Assembly (NCBI GenBank): GCA_031002005.1
Contig: CM061920.1
Coordinates: forward strand, 108,001,447 to 108,065,446
Direction of reading: 5' to 3'
Length of the DNA stretch: 64,000 bases
Source of the DNA: Vandiemenella viatica
Lineage: Eukaryota > Arthropoda > Insecta > Orthoptera > Morabidae
Shown: piece after piece, positions 34,372-44,630 of the stretch
Numbering within the stretch: the first letter of the stretch is position 1
Layout of the letters: each line of letters opens with the position of its first letter
Made by a program: the position numbers and the translations under genes
The notes under the pieces: model-generated
The model's database searches: none
Seen by the model: the letters and a program-made list of their open reading frames with translations, nothing else
Told to the model about the DNA's origin: nothing

Positions 34372-37121
34372 CGCTACAGTAATTACTAAAACTCGATTAA
34401 AGGTTCAAATTTGTGGCTTTACAGCTGGAATAAACACAAAGAAAGCGATACAAGGGTAAAAGCAAAAACATCATGTTCAAAGCAATAAATAAAGATTGCG
34501 TCGCAGTTTTTCAAATTTCAGTGTTGCTTCCTATCTTTCAGTTACGAAAGTCTTCTTCAAAACCACAACTCTTATAGGAAACTATTAGCGTCGTAGGCGT
34601 GTGCAAACAATATAACGTACACACAGTTTTCTAGCTACTGACTCTCAAGCTGATATGGAACAAGTTTTCACAAGAAATCATGTGAAACGGTATTTATATC
34701 TAAGTGGAGACTATCCTTGCGTAATGACACAATAAAATTTTCTCGAGAGTTCAGCTGGAAGGTGAAGCAAAAACACCTCGTTTTGACAGCTAGTTCGGCT
34801 GTCTTAATCAGGTATCGAGTGAGTAGCTTCCAGATTATATAAGCCTGTTGTGTCTACTTAGACTGACGTCATGTTTATACACCTTCTGTGTGGGCACCCG
34901 AGAAAATTACATTGCAGTATTTATATCCTACACAACACACTTTTGTAATGAGTCCTTCGATTAATGAACTGAATATTATTATGAAAAATAAAATTGTCAC
35001 TGCACTAAGCAGAGATTTAGACAAACAGAATATTTTATCAGAACCGCAGTGGTAATTGTAAACTGTTAACAGTGAATTTTTCATTTTCTTCTAGCAGCTC
35101 TTTCAAGAGGAAACCAGAATAGGTTTTGTGGGATACAATTATGATTGTTTTACATTTTTTGCATCATCTCTGTATTTTATGAAGCCTAGATAAAACTAAA
35201 ATGCATCGGAAATTTTATCACATTTCTGTAAATTACATGTTGATCGGAAGGTGTTTACTAGTTACGTGTCTCCATTGCTGCACAACAGATTTATAAAATT
35301 TCGTAAGCGTCGTGTATTGTTATGATTGTAGGCGAGAAAATAAACAAAGGAGTGGATGAAATATGTTGTGTTTTAAGGCGAACTTTTCGGAAGGAAACCA
35401 CATACTTATTTTTATAGCCACCTGAATTAGTTGTTAGGCAAGTGCGTAAGAGTTATTGCCGTTAGGAAGCCGAATGAGAATATGGAGAAACGTTAGAGGA
35501 ACAGTTCATAGAGTTCTGCATTACGTCTCATTACAATCACGTGATATAATCATGGGAATATGTATGAGTAAATTGGGATAAATTTCGCAAATTAGTTAGG
35601 CCAACGTGAAACGGAGGCACTTTGTTTCAATCAAGAGATTAGAGAAAACTTATTTTTACCACAAATTATTTCTCTGGTCGTTTTTCCCTTTTATCTGACA
35701 CATCCCTGGATACAGTAACGACGTGTACTTTTCTAATCAACCGAAAAGTGATTTCAGCGAATGGGGAATCGTTCGGGACATTAATCTCTCTTCTAGATCG
35801 GAAAGTATTGCGATAGAGTGTGTGTTGTGATGGAACTGATCTGGATCGGATGCATCAGTCCTCTGATAGGCTGAAACTGAGGTGATTTATGGACTCTGGA
35901 AATAGGACTACCAAAGCATACAGATAATGAGCCAACTATTGTCACAAGTGTGTGACAAGCTTCACCTTATTTCTCTTAGCTGGTTGTACTGTTAATAACG
36001 TTGGATCGTTAAACATACATTAATTCTCCCAGGGGAAAAAAAAAAAACGAAAAATGATCATGCGAGGCTATACAGCACATAGACTTGGACCTCCTTTCGG
36101 ATAAGGTCATATCATACAGATTGCTTGGATGTTTCCTTCAAGCATTTCTAGAAACATTTAGCATCATAAAAAAGCTTAATACTGGCGATTTTCTCCATAT
36201 AACTGTATACAATACCAAACGGAACAGTGCTGACAAGAGTTGGAAAGAATATTATTAGATTGCTGTCTTATATCGCAAATAATATGATAAATATAAAGAA
36301 TATTCTAAGAAAATTTATTTTCGTTTAGATGGTGTTGTGACTGATGTTCCACTAGAAGATGTAAATTAAACCATCAATTACTTAATATTTATGATGGTAG
36401 TTACGTTTCTGAAAACACGCTGTTATCTGTATTACGAGGAGGTAACATGGTTCGGGAACCATCCAGTTTTTGAGTTGTCAATACTGGCATACCTATCTCA
36501 AACAATCGACTTTTCAAACTATTTTTGAATTAATCATATTAAACAAGCGTCTGGATTTTTGGTATTTGTATTATACTTTGTGACAGATAAGCCAAGTGGT
36601 CAGCTTAAATAGCACTCTAATTGGCACAGGGTCCATCGATATCCTTGCTTGGTGATGCTTACGTAGCTCTATTGAGGATGAAAGCTCTTAGAGAAATGGG
36701 TATTCTAAAGCTGAATTCATTAATATATATAAAATAACTCAGAAATCTGCAACTATTGAGCACAATCGTCTGAGATAAAATTTTCCACTATATTTGTCTG
36801 AAAAAAATTATTCGGAAAAATGAAAGGTAATGGTAAATGATCTGGTTATGCAGAAAAGAGTAGTTGATGTCCTCAAATAATAATTAGAATAACAGATCGA
36901 CCTACACTAGGAAATTCCAATGAAACAGTTCTTATAAAATAGGGTCTTGTGTGAGTGTGAGACTCCTTTATAAACTACGTCTGCCCACCAGAGTAAGTCA
37001 TCTTTTTACTTTCTGAAACAGAAGCATTTCCCTAAGTGGTATGAATTACGGAATTAAAAAAAACTATCATACGCGCAACATGTCGTACTTATAGCTACAT
37101 ACGTATATACGAAATAATAAT
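34372..37121. other. Unassigned intronic stretch
   Basis: No gene or repeat recognised. A CRE octamer lies at 34864-34871, and an A run near 36036-36047. Confidence 0.4.
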
Positions 37122-37418
37122 AATAGCGCGAGGTCGTAATGACCTCGTGACAGGGTTTCCATTGGCTTCGCATTCCGACCCTGTCTTAGCCGCTTTAACC
37201 TAACCCGGTAGTGCTACCAGGTACAGCGGACCTACAGTTTAACGTGAAATCCGAACCACGGAAGCAATCTGGCGTACTTCACATCACACAGCAAGCTGCG
37301 TTAGAGGTGAAGGTCAGGTTAAGAGTCTGTGAAAATCCCCGCCAAGACAGGGATTCGAAGTGGGGACCCTTCGTTCCCCAGTCTGACACCTTAACCACTG
37401 TGCCACCGGAACGCTACA
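37122..37418 (-). repeat. SINE-B copy, full length
   Basis: On the minus strand from 37418, the head carries an A box (TGGCACAGTGGTTAAGG) and a B box (CTTCGAATCCC). The body reads TTAACCTGACCTTCACCTCT, CTTCCGTGGTTCGGATTTC, GGGTTAGG, ACCCTGTCACGAGG and TCATTACGACCTCG, then an ATT-repeat tail. This is the reference copy for the family in this window. Confidence 0.85.
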
Positions 37419-37613
37419 AATACACTGTTAATATTAGCATGTCGGTGACGGGAACTCATAAGATTTTACCCATAAAAAATCAACCAACTTACCTAAAGAA
37501 GTTTTCACTTCAAAAATTAAAAATCTAACTTAGTCCACAACCTGAAAATTGGTCGAATCTTCCCAAAGGAGATGTACCAAGCTATTGTGTCAGAGGCAGG
37601 AAAGCCAATTCCT

Positions 37614-37666
37614 CAGGAGCCTACAGTTTAAGATGGAATCAGAACCGCGGAGCTCATATAACCAAA
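37614..37666 (-). repeat. SINE-B internal fragment
   Basis: GAGCCTACAGTTTAAGATGG and AATCAGAACCGCGGAGCT match the middle of the adjacent full copy (CCTACAGTTTAACGTG...AATCCGAACCACGGAAGC). Confidence 0.6.
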
Positions 37667-38840
37667 TAGAACTCTTGACATGTCCGATTATCAGGATATT
37701 TTTAAAATGAACTATTCATACCACCGTTTGAAGTCAGTCTGTTTCAGAAACAGATGAAGACGCTTACTCTAGAGTGTACATTTGGTTCAGAAGACAACCT
37801 CATACCGTTACTATAGCTAAATAGCCACTAGAGTTGGCCCTGATTTTGCAAAGAATTGTTTTTATTATGTTCTTACAGAACAGCACAGCTCGGAAGAACT
37901 GGAGGTCAGTAAATGAGAATCCACAAAGTGTTTGCTGGAACGCAGTCGATTTTTATGGACTTACAGGTTATTCAAAAATTCCTTTAAACATTCCTGTGGG
38001 CGCAGTGGAAAACCAATAATCGAGACTCAGTAATTTAGAAGAGCTCCATCCGACCCTCCGTGTACCACAGATTGTTCATTATTCATTACAGCACCAACTC
38101 TGTTGTGTCAATGTCTTTAAACATACCTCTTTCAGAAGCTGTTTGCAATTACAATCTTTGTTAGTGAGTACTTTGTGCAGAACTGTGCCCTTTTTTTGCT
38201 TTGTAATACTTCCTTAGGGGAAAAGACATTTAAACTCAAAACAAATGCGCATGCGAAAAATTGCAAGGGTATTGGGAAACTATGATCTGTATCAGTATAT
38301 ATTTTGATGGTCTACTACTGTGAAATTAATAATAAGTGCAAATGTTGGAACAGTGTTTACAAAGGGATCCCAGCTAGAATCCCGATAACGTATACACGGG
38401 ACAGACTGCCGTTTCCACTACGGCTGGCGAGGATACTCTCAGCTTTTGGGCCAGACGCTTAAAAACAGCGACCGATAGTTGGTAATTCATCACGGCAGTA
38501 TGGTATATGTGGACCAGGGATCAAGAAGTGTGGAGTGTATATTCTGACAGACAACAGGTGAAGACTCTATTGCCGACACGGAATAATGATTTTCTCATAC
38601 TTTGCGGAAGAGTGAAATTAAGAAAATAAAGCAATCATCAGATGTTAAGCGACTGAGGTTTCGGTGCTCGTGGCCCGAGAAGACGAGTTCATGTGAATAG
38701 CGGGTCAGGTCCGTTAGGAGGGGAGTGGAAACTATCACTCTCGTTTCGGCAGGTTAGAAGACGATGAAATCGACAACTACGGTAAGATGTGAGACGGCAA
38801 AGGGATCACCAGGTAAAATTATAGTTTCGTTCCACTTATC
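37667..38840. other. Unassigned intronic stretch
   Basis: No gene recognised. A plus-strand frame at 37834-38019 (NWRSVNENPQSV) faintly recalls a Tc1/mariner middle segment, but it is too short to call. Confidence 0.35.
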
Positions 38841-39045
38841 GCATCCGGGAGGAGGAGGGTTCGAATCCCCGTCCGGGCATCCAGATTTGGGTTTTCCATG
38901 GTTTCCCCAAATCGCTCCAGGTGAATGCCGGGATGCTTCCTTCAAAAGACCATGGTAGAATTCCTTCCAGTTCCTTGTCCCCCATCCCATCCCGCCTCTA
39001 ATGACCACGGCGTCGACGAGGAGTAAAGCCCAAGCAAAAAAAAAA
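38841..39045 (+). repeat. SINE-A copy lacking its 5' head
   Basis: It starts at GCATCCGGGAGGAGGAGGGT, just before the B box (GGTTCGAATCCCCGTCC), and continues through all later blocks to GACGAGGAGTAAAGCC and a 10-base A tail ending at 39045. Confidence 0.88.
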
Positions 39046-39569
39046 GTTCCACGTAATTTTTAAACAGTTAATTCCTGTCATGTTATGTTCATTATTTTCA
39101 TGCCAGCTTGACATAGTGTAATGAGTTTCCTTGTCACTATCCCTTTTCTTTCATCGCTTCATCGATTCTAATGACCTCAACAATAACGAAAAGTAAAGAC
39201 AACGAACTGCTTTAGAATCTGCTCAGGATAAAGGCAACAGACATACTTTCTGAGCTGTGACATAAATCGCGGAGAAGGCTTTAGACTTCTGGGCGATGTC
39301 GACAAAGAGTAGCTGTTGTGAGCATTAGCTTTAGTCCCTATTGCAATGTGCATAAAAATCATATGTTTTTTTTTTTAAATGTTCTGTCTAATTTGAATCA
39401 AGAATTCGAAAAAGTCTTATAATTCTCATGTTTTAGTCTTTATAGCACCGGAAAAACACCTATAGCACACATCTGTCTTTAGATACTCAACCTTCACATT
39501 TTCACAAAAGATAATTGTCGATGGAATAATGAATAGTTCTGTTTAAATTTATTACGAGGCTAAGGGAGT
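39046..39569. other. Unassigned intronic stretch
   Basis: No gene recognised. TTCTAATGACCTCAACAATA at 39166-39185 resembles the SINE-A 3' end but is too short to claim. Confidence 0.35.
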
Positions 39570-39929
39570 AAACCATGATAAAATATCCTGTAGGAGGACG
39601 GAAGAGCGAGGAGCGTCCCAGGGCACACACTTGCCCTTGGGATTGGAAACGACCTCTAAAGCCGGATGAATGAGAAAAGATCAACGGCATGGGGGTATAA
39701 AAGGCAACGAAAAGCCACTGCATTAAAGACCCAAACAGTACCCAGAGGACATGTAATCCTCTCAAATTACATCCAGTTTGATGGCTTCCTCATGGATAAC
39801 ATCTTCAGGAGGTAAAATAGTTCCCCAATCGGATATCCGGCTGGGGACTACGCAGGGTGGAGTCATCAGAATGGATAGAAACGAGTCGGAGCGTGGAGTG
39901 ATAAAAGTCTGAATCGGGCAGGTGGTTTA

Positions 39930-42640
39930 GAAAATTTAAAAAGATATATGGAAAGACTTAAGTTAGATATCGCTGGGATTAGTTAGATTAAGTCGGAGGA
40001 TACACAAGGAACAGTTTAGTGAGAGTAAAAAGTGAACCTGCACCAACCACGTACAAGTGTATGTGCCAACGTCACAGGAAGATGATGAAGCAATAGAGAA
40101 AATATATTATGAAATTGAAGAATTAATCCAGTATGTCAAGGGGGATGAAAATCTAATAATCATGGATGACTGAAATTCAATAGTGATAGAAGGTAAAGAA
40201 GGGAGTACTGTAGGAAGTTTTGATCTAGGAGAAAGAAATGAGTCAGAAAGCAGGTTGTTAGAATTTTGCAAAAAATATAAAATAATTGTGCCGACCACAC
40301 TATTTACTATAGTCGACAAGGATATACACCTAGAAACGTCCAGCGGATATAGCGAGATTATATCATATTCAAACAGAGATTTAGGAATCAAATTATACAC
40401 TGTAAAGCATACCAAGGAGCTGACATAGACTCTGACCACTATCCCATAGTTATGAAGTGCAGTCTGAAATTCAAGAGAACAAGGAAGCAATACAAAAAGA
40501 ACAAACTGGAAGTGAAAAAAACTGAAACACTCTAACATGAGAGAAACATTTGCAGAGATGAAACGCATGGGTGTAAGAAATAACTCCTAAAGGAGTTCAA
40601 CTGAAGACGAATTAATTGCAATGAAGAGAGAAATAATCAAAGCTGATAAAGAAACATTAGGCCTTAGCTAACAAGCCTTCCGAAAACCTTGGATTACAGA
40701 GGAAATTTTTCAGTTGATGTACAAGTCACAAAAATTCTCAGGACGAAGCTTGAAGTTAGCAGTACGGACATTTTAGAATTCAAATAAACAGGAAATATAA
40801 AAAAGCAAAAGAAAAGTGCCAAGAAGTAGAAAAGGGTACGGTAGTAGGTAAAATAGAAAGATCAAACAAAATAATGGAGAAATGAAGGAAACATGTATAT
40901 ACATTAAAGCTGATGGGAAACCTCTTTTAAACTCAGAAGTAAGATCTAACCAATCGAAGGAATACCCAGAGGAACTGTATGATGGGGATGATTTAAACGG
41001 CAGTGTATCGACTTTGATGACTTAGAATATCCTGTTTTAAGAACAAAAATTCACAGAGCTTTTAAAGGTCTGAAATCAAATAAGGCAGTTGGAATTAATG
41101 AGATTTCTGCAGGTCTTCTGGTATCGCTAGGAGAAGACTGATATCAAAAAGCTAGGAAACAGGAGAGATTTTAATAAAAGTATTATTTTCATACTTCCGA
41201 GTAAAGAAAAAGCCAACAAATGTGAGAATTATTGTAACATAAATCTATCATCACATTCTTCAAAATTAATGGCAGAAGAATAGAGAGGATATTAAAAGAG
41301 GGAGTAGGTGGGCTTAGGAAAAACCGCGGTACAAGAGAAGCAATTGTGACTTAAAGATTAAAACTGGAAGGGCGGATTAAGAAAAAAACTTTTGAGAATG
41401 TTAAGTGGGAAAAGATGTTCGAAATTTTAAAGAAAATGAGGTGTAAAATATCGATTTAGAGGAATAATTTATAATCTATGTAAGATTCAAATGGTTATAA
41501 TATAAGTAGAGAGACAGGAATCAGCTAAAAAGGCCGTGAATCAAGGTTGTAGTCTGCCTCCATTACTATTCAATTTGTATGTAGAGAAAGCGATAAAGGA
41601 GCTAAAGTAAAAATCTGGATGTGTTATAAGTGTTCGAGGAGAAAAAATCAGTATGCTACGATTTGCTGATGACATCTCCTGTTAGGAGAACCGACTGAGG
41701 ATATTGAGAAGTTACTGAATGTCATGAGTAAAATACTGAAGGCAGATTTTGGACTAAATATAAACCAAAATCGAGTGTGGTGGGTGAACGGTTAACGTTC
41801 TGGCCTCGCATTAGGGAGTACGTGGGTTCGAATCCATGGTTTCTCCAAATCACTCCAGACGAATACCGGGATGCTTCATTCGAAAAGGCCATGGCCGAAT
41901 TCCTTCCCATTCATTGCCCCGCGTTCCATCCCGCCTCTAATGACCTTAGCCGTGGACGAGGCGTAAAGCAATAAGTAAAAAAAAAAAAAAAAAAAATTCA
42001 AACCAAAGGAAGACAAAAGTGATTTAATGAAGTAGAAATGACAGCAGTAATAGTGGATCAAACATAAAAATAGGATCGGAATGCTTTAGGGGAAGTAAAT
42101 GAATTATGCAGCTTAGGAAGTAAAATTAGATCTGATGGCGGATCCAGGAACGATGTTAAAAGCATAATAACACTAGCGAAATGAGCTTTCATGAAAAAGA
42201 GAAATCTTTTAGTTTCAAATATTAACCTAAGATTCAGAAAGAATTTTTTAAAACTCTGTGTGTACAGCACAGCACTTTATGGTAGCGAAGCATAGACTTT
42301 AGGAATACCAGAGACATGAAAATTTGAAGCATTTGAAACGTAGCGATATCGAAGGATGATGAATATAAGTCGTCAGATACAGTTTGAAATGAGCGTGTTT
42401 AGGAAATGATTGATGAGAAAAGAAGCTTGTGGAAGAGTCTTACAGGAAGAAGGGACAGAATGGTGGGTCACATTTTATGACATGAGGGTAAGGTTAAATT
42501 GTTAGTTGAGTGAAAATTCGAAAGAAAAAACTGCACAGGTAGAAACAGATTATCATATATGAAACAGATAGTTGAAGATGTAGGTTGTAAGAGGTTATTG
42601 CAAGATAGGAACGGATGGAGGCTTGCTTGAAACGAATCGA
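39930..42640 (+). pseudogene. LINE endonuclease/reverse transcriptase, many stops and frameshifts
   Basis: The endonuclease domain gives EEIEELIQYVKGDENLIIMD-like text (about 40090-40170), GKEGSTVGSFDLGERNESES and LEFCKKYKIIVPTTLFT. After a gap with charged linker sequence come RKNRGTREAI (about 41318), PLLFNLYVEKAIKELK, the catalytic MLRFADDI box (41652-41675), SGSKIRSDGGSRNDVKSI-like text (about 42115-42165), a YGSEA-TL segment (about 42280), MVGHIL and MKQIVEDVGCK. Stops are frequent. It is clearly dead. Confidence 0.82.
41771..41996 (+). repeat. SINE-A copy inside the LINE, with target duplication
   Basis: It runs from TCGAGTGTGGTGGGTGAACG through the B box (GGTTCGAATCC) to GCGTAAAGCAATAAGT and an A tail of about 20 bases ending at 41996. 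AAACCAAA occurs just before (41762-41769) and just after (42000-42007), a short target-site duplication. As in the copy at 29962, the segment between B box and GGTTTCTCC is shortened. Confidence 0.92.
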
Positions 42641-42659
42641 GCGACTGATGACAAAAAAA

Positions 42660-43103
42660 GCGGGATGAGTCTATTTTATATTATAAAAGCTACCTATTTG
42701 GAAGTATGAGAGAATTTTTTGCAAAAAAATTAGCACTGCTTCTTTAACATTCTTGATTTCTAACATGCACACGACATAGGCCTGACAGACATTCACGTAA
42801 AGAAAAGGTAAATAAAAAACAGAAGGTCGTGAATCCTGCAAACCAGCAATTTATAGATCCCAAAATATTTTGATGACCAAGGCAGTCGGATTAATTGTGA
42901 TGAACTGCCATGATTGGTATCTTCCACACGAACAATAACCTGTTCGTAAAGTTGACTTCTTAAGCTGAATTTTTTTTTTTAGGTTAGTGGCCTATCTTAA
43001 ATCAGCTAATGTAAGCGGTTAGAGGAGCTATCTGAACTGAGGTAGGCAGTAAGGCTGCAGATTATTGCTAGTGCTCTTAATGCCAGGCTCGTGAGCGGCT
43101 TAC
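42660..43103. other. Unassigned intronic stretch beside the receptor exon
   Basis: No gene or repeat recognised, apart from a T run near 42970. Confidence 0.4.
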
Positions 43104-43313
43104 CAGAGGAAGAAGGGCAGCCAGCAGGCGAGGAAGGCGGACATGATGATGCCGAGCGTGCGCGCCGCCTTGCGCTCGCGCCGCATCTTGCTGGAGGCGA
43201 GCGGCTCGGCGGCCGCCTCTGCCGCCGCCGCGTCCCCGTTCAGCGTGGTCAGCCCCGCGCTGATGCCGTTGATCTGCAGGTGTTTGTTCAGCAGAGCCGC
43301 CGCCACCTTGCTC
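43104..43313 (-). CDS. Beta-adrenergic-like octopamine receptor, exon for ICL3 end and TM6
   Basis: This 210-bp internal exon runs from acceptor GTGTGTGGCAG| (43314/43313) to donor CTCTG|GTAAGC (43104/43103) on the minus strand. One base completes an upstream codon, 69 codons follow, and two bases of a Trp codon end it. It encodes [20 protein letters not shown], an Ala/Glu-rich stretch, then [16 protein letters not shown] and helix 6 with the toggle motif CWLPFFLW. The [14 protein letters not shown] segment is characteristic of insect Octbeta receptors and sits at the G-protein contact. The frame joins that of 23580-23949 exactly. The Ala-rich insertion before helix 6 is unusually GC-rich. 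The preceding exon was not found up to 64000. Confidence 0.9.
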
Positions 43314-43454
43314 CTGCCACACACACGGCGTCACGTCAGTCTCGCAACACAAAGTACACACCTGACATACTAAACAGAAATGCTAAACTACCATTTAGCC
43401 TTGAACTTAAAGTGAAGTGTTGATGGTTCTGACAAACGGAAAAATGTATCGAGT

Positions 43455-44630
43455 CTTTCAAAAAGAATGAACCAAGCTTATTTCGCATTACACAAGCTAC
43501 TAAGCGGAACGAGTCGCATACCAATTCAGAGAATGTATCGAATATTTGCCGGTAGAGCGCTCTGTCTTCCCTAATTTGCTGCTTATCGCGGAGCGCTAGA
43601 ATGCGTGAGGCTCAGCAAAACTCGGTTTGTGTTCTGTCCACAACGTCCCGTTCTGTGATCGCAATGCAACCTACTTCCCTCAGGAGATTTAACAACGTGC
43701 AGTGCAGGCTCTCTCCCAAGAACATCCAACGGTGGTTATAGCCGTTAACGGGTAATAGATGTTTGTGTAAGTGAAAAGACTTTGGAGGGGGGGGGGGAGG
43801 AATCCAACAAGTGTTTCAGAGCCCACAGAAGTCCAAATCAAAAGCTTAGCGTGAGCTCCGTGTTATGGAAAGACGTCTACGTTCGGGACCGTACAGACTG
43901 CTTGCTACTTCTACAGGCACTGAAGCGTGGTGACAAAAGGAAAACGGATGGAATTCCATACTGCAATTTTGGAAATGGAAACTTTTGATGACATCGTTTC
44001 ACGTCTTAGTTTTATTGACGAAACATCCTTCCACATAATTGGCCATGTCAATCGTCACAACGTTCAGATTTAGGGAACAGAACATCCACTTCAAACAGTA
44101 GAGCATGAACGAGAATATGCTTCTTTATGGTTAGTAACGTGAGTATTTATGGTCCTTCTTTCAAACACCCCTGTCACAGGATACAGCTATCTGGAAATGG
44201 TAACAACCTGCTTATTCCCTTTGCTAGAAACGCACTCACTTGCGAACAGTTTTGAAAGAAACTGTGCCTCAGAGGTGGATTGGTCGCAAGAGTGTTCGGG
44301 ATCGTGCTCTCTTCACCTGGCCTCCGAGATCCCCAGGCCTCATTCCCTGAGACTTCTCCCAGTGGCGATATGTGAAGGACAATGTTTACATTCCGCCTCT
44401 ACCCACTACACTGGTTCACCTTGAAGAGCGGATAACAAATGTTATCAACTTAGTGAATAGTGAAACGCTGCAACACGTTTGAGAGGAATTCTCCTATCAC
44501 CGTGATGTGGTCTGTTCTACAGATGGTGGGTCATATTGAAAACTTGTAGGAGAAACCAATACGTATGACTCAGTTGCATTTTTAACTGTCTGTTGTAAAA
44601 GTATAACTTAATTTTTTTTTTGAAAGAGCA
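43455..44630 (+). pseudogene. Decayed DDE transposase of mariner/IS630 type
   Basis: Pieces in all three frames follow one transposase: EMETFDDIVSRLSFIDE-like text (about 43970-44030), HIIGHVNRHNVQI (about 44035), then TVTGYSYLEMVTTCLFPLLE (about 44170-44230). They continue with LKETVPQRWIGR and VRDRALFTWPPRSPGLIP, where the third acidic residue is lost, then KDNVYIPPLPTTLVHLEERI and EEFSYHRDVV, ending with DGGSY. The outer ends may be the imperfect inverted repeats CGAGTCTTTCAAAAAGAATG (about 43459) and TGCTCTTTCAAAAAAAAAAT (inverted, about 44630), so an element of about 1.2 kb is likely. It lies about 140 bp upstream of the receptor exon, in its other intron. Confidence 0.75.

Larger units (their letters stand above)
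39570..42659 (+). mobile_element. Long decayed LINE (endonuclease plus reverse transcriptase), interrupted by SINE-A
   Basis: About 3 kb of a non-LTR retrotransposon includes a 5' region with CCACTGCATTAAAGACCCAA (about 39716-39735), an endonuclease domain, a linker, a reverse-transcriptase domain and a C-terminal tail ending near 42640 with GWRLA. The family is the one often annotated in insects as craniofacial-development-protein-2-like or endonuclease-reverse transcriptase. Its ends are approximate. The SINE insertion at 41771-41996 postdates it. Confidence 0.85.
23950..43103 (-). other. Intron of the octopamine receptor gene, 19,154 bp, phase 2
   Basis: The donor is CTCTG|GTAAGC at 43104/43103 and the acceptor TTGTGCCGGCAG| at 23950/23949, both on the minus strand. 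Joining them restores TGG (Trp) in an unbroken frame from helix 6 to loop 3. The intron is full of SINEs, LINE fragments, foldbacks and MITEs, listed separately. Confidence 0.88.

Noticed and set aside
37834..38019. Tc1/mariner transposase fragment (NWRSVNENPQSV)
   Set aside because: The resemblance is one short segment with no catalytic motif or element ends nearby.
43091..43423. Plus-strand ORFs opposite the helix-6 exon
   Set aside because: They are shadows of the GC-rich receptor exon, which has proper splice sites and family motifs on the minus strand.
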